NCBI GenBank assembly: GCA_040902445.1
Contig: JBBDXJ010000260.1
Coordinates: 25,727 to 89,726 of the forward strand
Length of the DNA stretch: 64,000 nucleotides
Direction: 5' to 3'
DNA from: Chryseosolibacter sp040902445
GTDB taxonomy: Bacteria > Bacteroidota > Bacteroidia > Cytophagales > Cyclobacteriaceae
Shown piece after piece: positions 54,303-63,989 of the stretch. The translations under genes were made by a program, and so were the position numbers. The notes below the pieces were generated by a model, which saw nothing but the letters and a program-made list of their open reading frames with translations, ran no database searches and was not told the DNA's origin. Position 1 is the first letter of the stretch. Each line of letters starts with the position of its first letter.

Positions 54303-56543
54303 ATGGGATGCATCAAACTGTTATGGCTGATTTCATTGATTCTTTATTCAGACTTTATCTATTGTCAAACTACTCCTTCAAAGTCGGCTGACCTCCGCCT
54401 GGAGCGACTTAATACACTGGCAGACATTTGGGGTGACATGGCTGTTCATCATCCTAAATTAGTGGGTCAGGAAAAGTTATGGGATTCTGTGCTGACAAGC
54501 GCAATTCCTCGGGTTGAAAAAGCAAAGACTACCCAGGATCTCATACTGGTATTAAATGCATCTCTTTTTTCCTGTCTCAACGACCCTTTTAGCTATGCCT
54601 CAATTTCCGATCAGGATGTCGATACTACTTCCGTCCACATTAAGTCCCAAATGTTTTCTGTATCTAAATTGGAAAAGGAAGTGGGATATATTTCTGTTCC
54701 AACACCAGCTGATTATGGTACTGATTTTAATAAGATTTTGTATGAATCGATTCAGAGCCTGGGAACGATAGATCGTTTAATTATAGACCTGCGCACGGTA
54801 AGTAAAAGTGAATATCCTCCCAACCTGCTTTCCTTTTGGATAGATAAAGAGATGGACATTAATCCAACGGTCACGCCTGTTTATTGGTATTATCATACAC
54901 AAGGACAGTATTGGCTAACCAAAGGAAATCATCCTCTTAAACCATGGTCGTTTTACCGTGACTTTCTTAAAAAAATGTATCCGGAAAGTAAAACCGGGGA
55001 GTGGCGAACTGTATCTGTTCCTACCGTCTTTATTGTGAATCATAATTCTTATCCCCCGATCGCAGGGGCTTTGGATGCTTTACAAAGACAAGATAATGTA
55101 GCGGTGGTTTTTGACAAGACCGGCCCTAGAAAAGGAGCAAAAGTCTTATATACAGAAAAAATATGTGTCAATATTAATTCGGATATGTTGATTGCCCATG
55201 ATGGTGCCCTGGGTCTAAATCCTGATACGATCATGCAGAATGTGCCTTTAGCAGGATTATTGAAATTAAGTGACTTTCTGTTAAAACATAAAATGGACTC
55301 TAAGAACAGGAGAACTCCTTTTACATTTAAAGTAAACGAAGATTACAAGCCACCATCCCTGCCTTCCCTAACAAGGGAACAAAAGATAATGGGTCTGATG
55401 AAAATATGGGTGAACATTAAAAAATTTTATGCTTACCCTGAAAACATGACCATAGATTGGGAACACATGCTCTATGACTGGATTCCTAAAGTAGAACGGA
55501 CCTCCAGTAGTATGCAGTATTATACAGCACTCCATGAAATAACTTCGAAAGTAAATGATAATCATATTTGGTTTTGGCATCCCACACTTCCGCTTTTGCC
55601 TGATGCCCCATCCCTTTCCCGAACTATTCCCGTTTTGTTATTAAAAGTTCAGGATAAGGTGATCGTAGCACAAATTGACTCCTCTGCAGGGTCAAAATTT
55701 CCACTTGCTATTGGCGATGAGATATTGGCGATTGACGGGCAAAGTACGACCGAGACGGAAGCTTTCTGGAGAAAGCGAATCTCTGCAGCTCAGGAATCGG
55801 GATTCATAAGAAACGTCTGGGAATATGCGTTCGCCATCAGGGGTACTAAAGATTCCATAGTCACATTACTGGTGCAAAACAAAAATGGTAAAAAGCAAGT
55901 CCGGGTCGAAAAAACAGCGGAAGTCCAAAGAGTTACGACCAACCATCCTTTTGGCAGGAAACTTGTCGAAATATTGCCCGGTAACATCGGTTATATAAGG
56001 CTTTATCATATTCCAAATCTGGCCATACTGGACAGTGCCTTCCGCCGATTGAAAGATACGAGGGGATTGATATTCGATTTACGGGGAGGCAATGCCCCTT
56101 ATAATTATCAGTTTCCTGCCGATATGCGAACGGTGCTGATTGACCGTCTGGTTAAAGACCCATTCGAACGCAAGGGGACCCGTTATATATACCAATTGTC
56201 CGATGATGGTTTACCAGTTTCAGCAACAGGAGGAATGAGCAGCTATTTTTTTCCTGATAAAAGCAGCAACAAAGTTTTTTATGATAATCCGATTGTGGTA
56301 ATCACATCGTCACGTCAGCAAAGCTATGGCGAAGGTATATTTCAAATACTTCAGGCAGCGAAAAGAGTCAGCTTTGTTGGCAGCGCAACAGTAGGTACCA
56401 ATGGAGGAATGGCCACTATAAAATTACCTGATGGAGGTGGTCTTACATTTACACAGGTATATCTTTCTCAACAGGATGGCAAGCCTTTTCATGGAGTAGG
56501 CATTCTTCCGGATGTTAAGATAGAAGCAACAATTCAGGGATAA
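54303..56543 (+). CDS. Exported S41-family protein, double module, C-terminal tail lost by frameshift
   Basis: 746 residues with signal-like start (LLWLISLILYSDFIYCQ). Two S41-like halves match those of the gene at 49647: VFIVNHNSYPPIAGALDALQ in the first, and LMKIWVNIKKFYAYP, GNIGYIRLYHI, LIFDLRGG and RQQSYGEGIFQIL in the second. The frame stops after ATIQG. In the paralogue IQG is followed by IKQGRDEVLEK. Here the DNA after IQG still encodes IRARKDEVLEK in the next frame, running to TGA at 56615-56617. One A is missing at GGGATAA. The loss is of about 25 tail residues outside the catalytic core, so the enzyme may still work. 68 bp after the S9 gene. Confidence 0.87.
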   Translation: MGCIKLLWLISLILYSDFIYCQTTPSKSADLRLERLNTLADIWGDMAVHHPKLVGQEKLWDSVLTSAIPRVEKAKTTQDLILVLNASLFSCLNDPFSYASISDQDVDTTSVHIKSQMFSVSKLEKEVGYISVPTPADYGTDFNKILYESIQSLGTIDRLIIDLRTVSKSEYPPNLLSFWIDKEMDINPTVTPVYWYYHTQGQYWLTKGNHPLKPWSFYRDFLKKMYPESKTGEWRTVSVPTVFIVNHNSYPPIAGALDALQRQDNVAVVFDKTGPRKGAKVLYTEKICVNINSDMLIAHDGALGLNPDTIMQNVPLAGLLKLSDFLLKHKMDSKNRRTPFTFKVNEDYKPPSLPSLTREQKIMGLMKIWVNIKKFYAYPENMTIDWEHMLYDWIPKVERTSSSMQYYTALHEITSKVNDNHIWFWHPTLPLLPDAPSLSRTIPVLLLKVQDKVIVAQIDSSAGSKFPLAIGDEILAIDGQSTTETEAFWRKRISAAQESGFIRNVWEYAFAIRGTKDSIVTLLVQNKNGKKQVRVEKTAEVQRVTTNHPFGRKLVEILPGNIGYIRLYHIPNLAILDSAFRRLKDTRGLIFDLRGGNAPYNYQFPADMRTVLIDRLVKDPFERKGTRYIYQLSDDGLPVSATGGMSSYFFPDKSSNKVFYDNPIVVITSSRQQSYGEGIFQILQAAKRVSFVGSATVGTNGGMATIKLPDGGGLTFTQVYLSQQDGKPFHGVGILPDVKIEATIQG

Positions 56544-56629
56544 GAGCAAGAAAGGATGAAGTGCTGGAGAAAGCAGTAGAAACACTAAACAGGAAAACAA
56601 AGGAAGCTAATTACTGAAAATAACTCAAT

Positions 56630-57382
56630 TCAAAACTTCGCGGGCTGTAATTTTCTCATCAGCATTTCCTTTCTGCTGCGCGAAACATCTACATGCGACG
56701 CATCGCTCATCACCAGGTATCCGCCTTCGCCTTTTACGTATTTGCTGATCTCGTTCAGGTTAACGAGACTGGAATGATGTACCCGCAGAAAGGAATATTC
56801 ATTTAGCAATTCTTCGACTTCCTTCAACGTTTTTGATACAATTATCTTTTCTTTGCCCTTCAAGCTAAAGGTGGTGTAGTTACTATCGGAAGTGCAACAG
56901 ATCACGGAATCAATCTGTACTAACTGCAAACCTTCCATTGTAGGCAAGGCAATTCTGAGCATCGGTGTAGCAGGATTACTAAGTTTTTGCAGCAACATTT
57001 CTATCTGTTGCGTTTGTGGACGCACCAGACGATGTTTTACTTTTTGAACGGCTTTTTGCAATTCGACGCGATCAATAGGCTTCAGCAAATAATCCAGCGC
57101 GCTCATGCGGATGGCTTTGATCGCATACTGATCGTAGCTGGTAGTGAAAATGAGCTCAAAATTTATTTCTCCGGCTTTTTCAAGTAATTCAAAACCGTTC
57201 ATCCTGGGCATTTCAATATCGAGGAAAAGTAATTGTGGCGAATGCTCTTTAATGGCAATCAGCGCCTCTGCTCCTGAATGACATACCTTGGCCACCTGCA
57301 CTTCCGGGCAGTATTTTGTTAGCAGCTCAACTAAGGCTTCGCAACTGTATGGCTCGTCATCAATCACAAGGGCTGTGATCAT
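56630..57382 (-). CDS. LytTR-family response regulator
   Basis: 250 residues. A receiver domain 1-115 has D55 as the phosphorylation site (LLFLDIEMPRMNGFELL), acidic DDE at 8-10 and K in LKPID. A LytTR DNA-binding domain covers about 145-245 (IDSVICCTSDSNYTTFSLKGKEKIIVSKTLKEVEELL, FLRVHHSSLVNLNEI). Located 11 bp after the histidine kinase gene, with which it forms a two-component pair. It probably controls neighbouring peptidase or surface genes, but no target is shown. It is convergent with the S41 cassette. Confidence 0.94.
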   Translation of the reverse strand: MITALVIDDEPYSCEALVELLTKYCPEVQVAKVCHSGAEALIAIKEHSPQLLFLDIEMPRMNGFELLEKAGEINFELIFTTSYDQYAIKAIRMSALDYLLKPIDRVELQKAVQKVKHRLVRPQTQQIEMLLQKLSNPATPMLRIALPTMEGLQLVQIDSVICCTSDSNYTTFSLKGKEKIIVSKTLKEVEELLNEYSFLRVHHSSLVNLNEISKYVKGEGGYLVMSDASHVDVSRSRKEMLMRKLQPAKF

Positions 57383-57393
57383 TCTTGAGGTTT

Positions 57394-59586
57394 TTACGCA
57401 TAATTATTCTGGTCAACAAGAACTTCCTGGATCACGTGTTCCAGACGAATTTTTAAGATCACTTTTGTTCCGGCAGCCAATCCTGTTTCGCCATATAGAT
57501 CCTGGACTTGAAAAAATGTATCCCGATCCGTTTCCATGTTGAGTTTTGCCAGACGGTCAGTAGTGATCTGAAGACCCATGGATTTCCCTTTCACATCTTT
57601 TTTGCTTTTGAAGGCTTCTGCTTTCTGGCGGCCAACACCATTATCTGTGATTGTACAGGTCAAAATCTTTTCGTCGGATGTGAAGGAGACGGCGAGTTTG
57701 CCGTGGCCCTCTTTGTTCATCAGCCCATGCCAGATGGCGTTTTCAGCAAAGGGTTGAAGAAGCAGGGGAGGAATGAAAATGGCCGACGGATCGATTTCGC
57801 TACTGAAATTGATGCTAAAATCAAAGGAATCCTTAAAGCGCAGTTTTTCCATTTCGATATAAAGCCGTACCATTTCCAGTTCATCTTCTAAAGTGACTAA
57901 TGGTTTTTTGGAATTGCTCAGTACGAGGCGGATCAGGCGTGAAAAGCGTGTCAGGTAATCGGAGGCGGCCTCGGATTCATGCTTTAATATAAAGCGGTTG
58001 ATAGAGCTCAGGCAGTTGAAAATAAAATGCGGACTCATCTGCGCCCGCAAGGCCTGCATTTCCAGTTCTGTCGCTTGCTGCCGCAGCTCAGCGTGTTTTC
58101 TTGCGCTTTCCAGCTTCTGTACGATCAACTCATTTTCCAGGCGCCCACGTTGCAATTTCTCATTTTTTTGTTTCAGGTTGAGTGCCCTGAAGATGAAGAA
58201 ACCTATAACAATCAAGGAGATTAAACCCGCAATCAGAAAGTTCTTCAATAAATTTTCCTGCTTTAATTGTTGGTCTTTGAGATCATTGTCTTTGTTCAAT
58301 AATTCTATGGATGCTTTTTTCTTTTGATCCTCCGCTGCTTTCTTGTAACTGTTCAGCCTCCATAAGAATTGCCTGTTGTTGACGGAATCCTTGAAAACAG
58401 TGTATTGCCGAAGGTTTAGGTACGCTTTGTCATCTTTCCCTAACTGATGATATATTTCCGAAAGCAATTCATGTCCTTCCATTATAGATGGACGGATATT
58501 TTGTTTTTTTGCGAGATTAAAACCTTCATTGGCAAATTTTAAGGCCGCCCGCCAGTCTTTTTTATGTAAATAAATTCGCGCAGTCAAAAGCAAAGGACCG
58601 TAAGGCCGTGGACTACTTGCCTTTACCATGGTTACATTCCCTTTTTGCATGAGTTCCAAAGCATCGTCATATCGTCCGGTTTGAAGATAGATATTGGCAA
58701 GGATGTTATTTCCAAACGCCTGATGTCCGCTGGCATACGAATCATAATTTTTCTTCCATATCTCCCAGTAATACATAGCGGAGTCATACTCACCCATGAG
58801 GGAAAATAATTTACTCTTAATAATAGTCATACGCCATGGAAGATTATTTGCTTTGGCATATTGATCACACTGTTCAATGTACTCCATGGCAGTTTGATAA
58901 TCGCCCGCTGCCTCGTACAACCCGGCCATGTTCAAGAAAGACCATTGGACCAATTCATGATGCCAGTTTGAATGCTTGGGTGTAATTTGTTTCGATAGTT
59001 GTACACACTTATCACAATAATCAAAACCCTCTTCATATTTTCCCTGGTTTGCATATTCCATACACAGCCAGGTGGTAACCTCCAGTTCTCCTTCTTTATC
59101 CCCGGCTTTTTGAAAATGGTCCTGTGATTTTTTAAGACAGTCAAAGTAACTCATGCCATCTCTGTTTTTGCCGCCTAACTCACTGCGCATCAGGTATGCC
59201 CTTCCTAAAACGCTATTATTTTTTATCCTTTCACCTATCAGAATAGATTCGTTTATATACTCATCCGCAGTAGCCATGTTTTTTGTTCCAAAAATTTCAT
59301 ACTCTGCCAACCATATTAAAGACATGGCCTTTCCATATTCATACCCGATCTTTACTGCTTGTTGATTGGCGAGATGAGCATAATGATACAGGGAATCTTT
59401 TCGATTTACATTCGGTAATGACCAATGCAGGGTTGCCAATTCGTTCAGGTAATCCACTCTGGCGGTGTCATGTAAAGTTCCCAGTGACTTTCTCAGGCTA
59501 TCAATGCGCAATTGTTGCGCTGACTGGGAAAATACTGGCAACTGACATATAGCAAGGTAATAAAGGAGTAAATATTTTTGTTTCAT
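57394..59586 (-). CDS. TPR-containing LytS-type sensor histidine kinase
   Basis: 730 residues. Signal-like N-terminus (LLLYYLAICQLPVFSQ), then about 400 residues of TPR repeats probably in the periplasm (YLNELATLHWSL, AYLMRSELGGKN, YLNLRQYTVF). One membrane helix lies near 440-460 (FLIAGLISLIVIGFFIFRAL), followed by a coiled coil. A His_kinase domain has H520 in QMSPHFIFNCLSSINRFIL and a HATPase domain has DNGVGR and GLQITTDRL. Signals sensed by the TPR part are passed to the LytTR regulator encoded 11 bp downstream. The type is very common in Bacteroidota. Confidence 0.94.
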   Translation of the reverse strand: MKQKYLLLYYLAICQLPVFSQSAQQLRIDSLRKSLGTLHDTARVDYLNELATLHWSLPNVNRKDSLYHYAHLANQQAVKIGYEYGKAMSLIWLAEYEIFGTKNMATADEYINESILIGERIKNNSVLGRAYLMRSELGGKNRDGMSYFDCLKKSQDHFQKAGDKEGELEVTTWLCMEYANQGKYEEGFDYCDKCVQLSKQITPKHSNWHHELVQWSFLNMAGLYEAAGDYQTAMEYIEQCDQYAKANNLPWRMTIIKSKLFSLMGEYDSAMYYWEIWKKNYDSYASGHQAFGNNILANIYLQTGRYDDALELMQKGNVTMVKASSPRPYGPLLLTARIYLHKKDWRAALKFANEGFNLAKKQNIRPSIMEGHELLSEIYHQLGKDDKAYLNLRQYTVFKDSVNNRQFLWRLNSYKKAAEDQKKKASIELLNKDNDLKDQQLKQENLLKNFLIAGLISLIVIGFFIFRALNLKQKNEKLQRGRLENELIVQKLESARKHAELRQQATELEMQALRAQMSPHFIFNCLSSINRFILKHESEAASDYLTRFSRLIRLVLSNSKKPLVTLEDELEMVRLYIEMEKLRFKDSFDFSINFSSEIDPSAIFIPPLLLQPFAENAIWHGLMNKEGHGKLAVSFTSDEKILTCTITDNGVGRQKAEAFKSKKDVKGKSMGLQITTDRLAKLNMETDRDTFFQVQDLYGETGLAAGTKVILKIRLEHVIQEVLVDQNNYA

Positions 59587-59889
59587 AACAGTTTGGTTTT
59601 ATAAGGTACAACTATTTTGCACAACAGGACTGTAGTATTTCAAAGCCTCTTGAACTTTAATCCAATGTTCAACTTTCAGGGATTAACAGCCCAGTTTAAA
59701 TGAGCAAATGGTGAATACTGGTAAATACTTTGCTGATTTCACCGAGTACCTGGAGGACTGGTTTCTGCCTGATCTGGGCGTAGCGAAGGCTTTGAAATCG
59801 AAAGGCTGGATTTTTTCAGATCGATAGTTATCTACATCACTTGACGCGTGGTGGCTATTTTATTTAGAGATAAAAAACATTCGGAACTG

Positions 59890-59994
59890 TCAATACTCTT
59901 CCGGCGGAAAAGCCTGCGGGCGGCAAATCACAATTTCCTGTTTCGCTTCCGTATGCCAGATAATGTGAAGATCGATTAAACTTTCCTGTGGCAT
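59890..59994 (-). CDS. Possible 34-residue ORF or gene remnant
   Basis: Frame MPQESLIDLHIIWHTEAKQE... ending in FPPEEY before TGA. The composition looks like real protein sequence, and the frame extends a further 17 codons upstream (RNPGEKLKVVC) into the two-hairpin repeat at 60015. This suggests the 3' end of a gene interrupted or replaced by the repeat. I do not recognise the family. No start with a clear ribosome-binding site is seen. Confidence 0.25.
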   Translation of the reverse strand: MPQESLIDLHIIWHTEAKQEIVICRPQAFPPEEY

Positions 59995-60014
59995 ACAAAC
60001 TACTTTCAATTTTT

Positions 60015-60076
60015 CCCCGGGGTTGCGCTGCAGCTTACCCCGGACTATTCATATTCAACCCCTTCAGGGTTGGGGG
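60015..60076. repeat. Two-hairpin interspersed element
   Basis: Hairpin one is CCGGGGT (60017-60023) / ACCCCGG (60037-60043). Hairpin two is CAACCC (60056-60061) / GGGTTG (60067-60072). GC-rich short hairpins with a TATTCAACCCCTTCAGGGTTG type second half look like a REP element rather than a terminator, since no T-run follows. Confidence 0.6.
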
Positions 60077-60237
60077 ATCAGTTAACACGAAATTCTGTCG
60101 GTAATCTTTTTTCTGAGTAATCAAATCGTCAGGTTTGCCTTTCTACCCAAGAGTAGAACTTGTTCATCTGTGGATCTACCCACACAGGCAGCATTCCGAA
60201 AATTTTCATGCAGATCACTTAATCACACAAATCAAAG

Positions 60238-61140
60238 TCAAAACGTGCCATCCGATCTGTCATGAAAGCTCAATACAGGAAGCGCAGCGGAAAAAGTCAG
60301 CTCATGCGATGTAAAATTTAATCCCGACGCTGCGCTGGCGGGGATCTCAAAAACATATCCGAAATTGTAAAATTTAAATTTCATCTGCAGGAGTAATCCA
60401 TACGTATTCAGGTCGCGGGTAAATACTCCCGCCGTATAACGGTCTTCAATGTTGAGATTCACGCTGACATCGGTCGAAAGGCCGGCCCCCTTTGATGTTC
60501 GCAATAATACTGCCGGCCTAATCCGGAGACGTTCGGTCAAAAATATCTCGTAAGCGCCCATCAGATACAGGTTCCTGTTATAGACCTGGATCGGAATACC
60601 ATCAATATCTAACTTGCTGGGTAATAAACGAGGCACCGATAATCCGAGGAGGTACCGGTCACTTTTTAAAAGCAAACCAAAGCCGGTATTGAATTTCATT
60701 TCATTAAAAAAGGTAAAGTTAGGGTCATCAGCGTCACGTAAATTTAATTTTGAGGGATCGTTTGTAAACCTCATGAATCCCATCTGCAAACCAAATGAGA
60801 GAATCGATTTCTCCAGTTCCAGTTTATAGGAATAGGTGGCATTGAACTCTGTGTTTTTCGCATCGCCGATCTGATCTTCAATGATCTGGATTCCCGCGCC
60901 AACTTTATTGTTTACCAGTGAGATGTTGCTGTGAAAATTCCATGCAACCGGATTGCCAGTAAGCCCAGCCCACTGTGTGCGGTATTGAATGCCCGCATTG
61001 AATTTGTCATTGATGGCGGTGAAAGCTGGATTTATCACCAGCGGATTGTTCAAATATTGCGCGTAGATCGGATCCTGTTGTGCCCGGACCGTGCTGGTCA
61101 GGCAGGCCGCAACAAATATTAATGCGATAATTTTTTTCAT
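60238..61140 (-). CDS. PorP/SprF family type IX secretion outer-membrane protein
   Basis: 300 residues with signal peptide (IIALIFVAACLTSTVRAQ). PorP/SprF pattern: QQDPIYAQYLNNPLVINPAFTAIND, YRTQWAGLTGNPVAWNFHSNISL, GAGIQIIEDQIGD, followed by beta-barrel strands to the C-terminus. Family members are outer-membrane partners of T9SS that help export or anchor gliding and adhesin proteins. They are typically encoded just downstream of a large CHU_C protein, as here. The start codon lies 1 nt after the stop of the 939-residue gene and uses the AGGAGG at its end, so translation is coupled. Confidence 0.94.
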   Translation of the reverse strand: MKKIIALIFVAACLTSTVRAQQDPIYAQYLNNPLVINPAFTAINDKFNAGIQYRTQWAGLTGNPVAWNFHSNISLVNNKVGAGIQIIEDQIGDAKNTEFNATYSYKLELEKSILSFGLQMGFMRFTNDPSKLNLRDADDPNFTFFNEMKFNTGFGLLLKSDRYLLGLSVPRLLPSKLDIDGIPIQVYNRNLYLMGAYEIFLTERLRIRPAVLLRTSKGAGLSTDVSVNLNIEDRYTAGVFTRDLNTYGLLLQMKFKFYNFGYVFEIPASAASGLNFTSHELTFSAALPVLSFHDRSDGTF

Positions 61141-61141
61141 G

Positions 61142-63961
61142 CTACCTCCTCAGGGTGAGATACCCGATTTTAGTTTCTTTTCCGCTGTTGAATTGAATCT
61201 TATAATAATAGATGCCGTTGGGCAACTCTTTGTTTTCGTTATCGAAGCCGGCGAAAACCCTGTCTGTATTGTTATAGTTTGTGATCTCATAAACAATATT
61301 TCCCCACCGGTTGTAGATGGTGACCTGATTTTCTATTGTTCCCGGGATCACCTCAATGTATTCCAGCTGGAGCACTTCATTTTTCCCATCGCCATTGGGT
61401 GATAATCCATTATAGGCAACAATATCTCCTGCAATTTCCATTGAGATCTGTTGCTGTGTACAACTGCCTGAAAGGTCACAGATCTGTATGGTCAGCTCTT
61501 CTGTTCCTGCAAAATTTACATCTGTATAATCAATGATCAGATTATTATTTGCATCGATAGTAGCGGTCGCGCCACTGGATGGTGGGGTGGTGATCCTTAG
61601 TGTCGTGAAGTCCAGATTGTTGTCGGGATCGCTGATCAATCCCGTAAGGGGAATGGTCACCACTCCATCGATGGGGCCACTGGCACTCGTAGTTTCAATA
61701 ACGGGTGGCTCATTGTTGGGATCAACGCCTCCAGTACTGCAAGGTCCCTGCTGATCGGTGACTGTGACAATATCTGACGAAACGCTAAGGCAGGAAGCGC
61801 TGTTCCCGGTTACCAGGGAGTAATCTCCCGCCTGAGTAACGGTTATCTCCTGAGTGATCGCGCCATTCGACCATTCATAGACGGTGAAGCCATAAGGCGC
61901 GCGCAGGATTACCGAGGTGTTGGACGTGCACAACACCGCGCTGCCGATGGTCTGGATTATCGGTTTGGCGGGAGCAACAAAGTGAGTGATGGTAGCGGGC
62001 AATGACTTTTCACTTTCACATCCCGTTGCACTGAAAACTTTTACCGTGAAATCACCTGATGCCGATACAATAATTTGCCGTGTTGTGTCTCCTGAAGACC
62101 ACTGATAACTGTCGAAGCCCGGGGGAGCCACAAGCGTCGTCGTCTCCGCACCGCATAGCGTTGTTGGTCCATTAACCAGAATAACCGGTCTGGTGGGTTT
62201 CGGCTCGACCGTCAGATCAAAGGCGTCACTGACAGGACTCGTGCAGGTTCCATCACCAACCGTGAGGGTGTAAGTGCCGGAAGTATTAACCGTTATTTCG
62301 GCAATAGTCAGTCCGTTGGACCATGAATAATTACTGAAGCCGGCAGGGCCGCGTAAAACAATTTCATCCCCATCACAAATGATAAGTGAGCCAGTGAGAT
62401 TAATGGAAGGTTTGGGAATGATGACGATCGTTGCCGTTACTGTTGTCCTGGTACTCTCACACAATGTTGCAGGGTCATAAACACTTACATAATAATTTCT
62501 TGAAACCGCAATGGAGTCCGTAACATAGGTCGAACCTTCAAATAATGGCGAAGTGATCGTGGCATCATTGTACCATCGATAGATCTGTCCTATGGCGGCA
62601 CCACTCGCGTCAAAGGTTAACTTTCCAGGGCCACATCTGTTTCTGGAAGCGGAAACAGGTGGTGAAGGTGGTGTGCAGGCCAGCAAAGTGAAAGTCGAAA
62701 TCATCGCAGTGCTCCAGAACCCGTTCGAGTCTCTTGTTCTTACAAAGAGATCATGGTCTCCGCCGGGCAATCCCGACAGGTCAATCGCAAAGAGCTGATC
62801 CACCACATTTGCGGGAGTAAAGGATAACCTAGTTCCCGATCCGATGCCGGGGTCTGTGTCAATAAAGTATTCCAGGTCGGTTAAGGTGGTCGCGGGCAGG
62901 GCATTACCGGGGATGACATAAAACGTGCGCACAGGAAAATGACTCCATTGACCAAGGTTATCTCTGTAGCGGATGCCCAACCTGTGGAAGCCCGTTGTAA
63001 GCGAGCTGATATCGAGCGCAAAAGTATTATTCTGTGAACCGCCCGCGGTTATGGGAAGAGGTGTGGCCGAACCCGCGCCCGGATCATTGTCAAAAAAATA
63101 TTCCGCACGGACAAGTTGTGTACTCACAGGTGGTTGAAGAAGAATGTAAAAGCTTCTTGTTGCAAAATGGCTCCAATGTCCTTTGTCATCGCGCGCGCGG
63201 AAATTTAACGTATGGAATCCCGGGCTTAAGGAATTTACCGGAATGACAACGGATTGATTAATTGTTGCCGCGGGGGTGACCGGCACATTTATACCGTTGC
63301 CGGTGCCCGGGTCGGTATCAAAAAAATATTCCGCGCGTTGAATTGATATTCCGTTATTGTTGGATATGGGAGGAACAATGTAAAACGTGCGCGTGGCGAA
63401 ATGACTCCATTGACCGCGATCATCTATCGCGCGGAAATTGAGATTGTGAAAACCCGGCGTAAGAGCTGTAATGTCTATTGCGATATTCTGAGTAATGCTG
63501 GATCCGGGAGTGACAGAAACCGAGACGCCATTTCCCCTTCCGGGATCGCTGTCAAAAAAATACTCCGCGCGCGTTATTGAAGTGCTGGTGGCAAGAGAAG
63601 CTGTTGGAACGATATAGAAGGTACGCGATTGAAAATGACTCCATTTTCCCGTGTTATCCCGGATACGAAAATTGAAGTCGTGAAATCCGTTGCTTAGCGC
63701 CGAGATATTCGCATTAAAAGTAAAATCAACAGTGGCCCCAGGTGTGATTGCGACGGGGGTGGCATTTCCTGTCCCCGGGTCAGTATCAAAAAAATATTCC
63801 GCGCGATTCAGCGTCTGGGCTATTGACCCCCCGTAAATAGAAAATAATGATACAAACATCAACGAACGAGTCCATTGACTGAAAACTGAATTTCCTTTGT
63901 GGTATTTTCTATTTACCATCAGGGTAGAATAGGAAAGTTTTGTCTTTATACACAGCGACAT
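61142..63961 (-). CDS. Large surface protein with CHU_C (T9SS type B) C-terminal domain
   Basis: 939 residues. The predicted signal is around SLMFVSLFSIYGGSIAQ; a start at 63919 is an alternative to 63961. Five repeats of about 80 residues each open with RAEYFFDTDPGTGN-type sequence and end with WSHF..RTFYIVP. They are followed by Ig-like repeats with SWSNG..T.EITV..SGTYTL, a cadherin-like segment (SDPDNNLDF), and the C-terminal gliding domain SPNGDGKNEVLQLE...YNRWGNIVYE...LPNGIYYYKI. The tail marks it as T9SS type B cargo, exported with the PorP/SprF partner encoded 1 bp downstream. It is probably an adhesin. The divergence region to its right contains its promoter. Confidence 0.93.
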   Translation of the reverse strand: MSLCIKTKLSYSTLMVNRKYHKGNSVFSQWTRSLMFVSLFSIYGGSIAQTLNRAEYFFDTDPGTGNATPVAITPGATVDFTFNANISALSNGFHDFNFRIRDNTGKWSHFQSRTFYIVPTASLATSTSITRAEYFFDSDPGRGNGVSVSVTPGSSITQNIAIDITALTPGFHNLNFRAIDDRGQWSHFATRTFYIVPPISNNNGISIQRAEYFFDTDPGTGNGINVPVTPAATINQSVVIPVNSLSPGFHTLNFRARDDKGHWSHFATRSFYILLQPPVSTQLVRAEYFFDNDPGAGSATPLPITAGGSQNNTFALDISSLTTGFHRLGIRYRDNLGQWSHFPVRTFYVIPGNALPATTLTDLEYFIDTDPGIGSGTRLSFTPANVVDQLFAIDLSGLPGGDHDLFVRTRDSNGFWSTAMISTFTLLACTPPSPPVSASRNRCGPGKLTFDASGAAIGQIYRWYNDATITSPLFEGSTYVTDSIAVSRNYYVSVYDPATLCESTRTTVTATIVIIPKPSINLTGSLIICDGDEIVLRGPAGFSNYSWSNGLTIAEITVNTSGTYTLTVGDGTCTSPVSDAFDLTVEPKPTRPVILVNGPTTLCGAETTTLVAPPGFDSYQWSSGDTTRQIIVSASGDFTVKVFSATGCESEKSLPATITHFVAPAKPIIQTIGSAVLCTSNTSVILRAPYGFTVYEWSNGAITQEITVTQAGDYSLVTGNSASCLSVSSDIVTVTDQQGPCSTGGVDPNNEPPVIETTSASGPIDGVVTIPLTGLISDPDNNLDFTTLRITTPPSSGATATIDANNNLIIDYTDVNFAGTEELTIQICDLSGSCTQQQISMEIAGDIVAYNGLSPNGDGKNEVLQLEYIEVIPGTIENQVTIYNRWGNIVYEITNYNNTDRVFAGFDNENKELPNGIYYYKIQFNSGKETKIGYLTLRR
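61145..61150 (-). promoter_or_regulatory. Shine-Dalgarno site of the PorP gene inside the upstream gene
   Basis: The last codons of the 939-residue gene (Arg-Arg-stop) read AGGAGG-TAG-C-ATG on the minus strand. A perfect Shine-Dalgarno sequence is a minority feature in Bacteroidota, and it fixes the PorP start at 61140 and supports translational coupling. Confidence 0.75.
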
Positions 63962-63989
63962 AAATATTGCAGCATAAAATAATACTTTA

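Larger units (their letters stand above)
59587..60237. other. Gene-poor region with a repeat and possible gene remnants
   Basis: 651 bp. It contains a two-hairpin element (60015-60076) and a protein-like minus-strand frame (59890-59994). A plus-strand frame at 59708-59827 (39 residues, MVNTGKYFADFTEYLEDW...) looks protein-like but matches no family I know. The promoter of the minus-strand histidine kinase gene lies at the left end. Confidence 0.4.
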
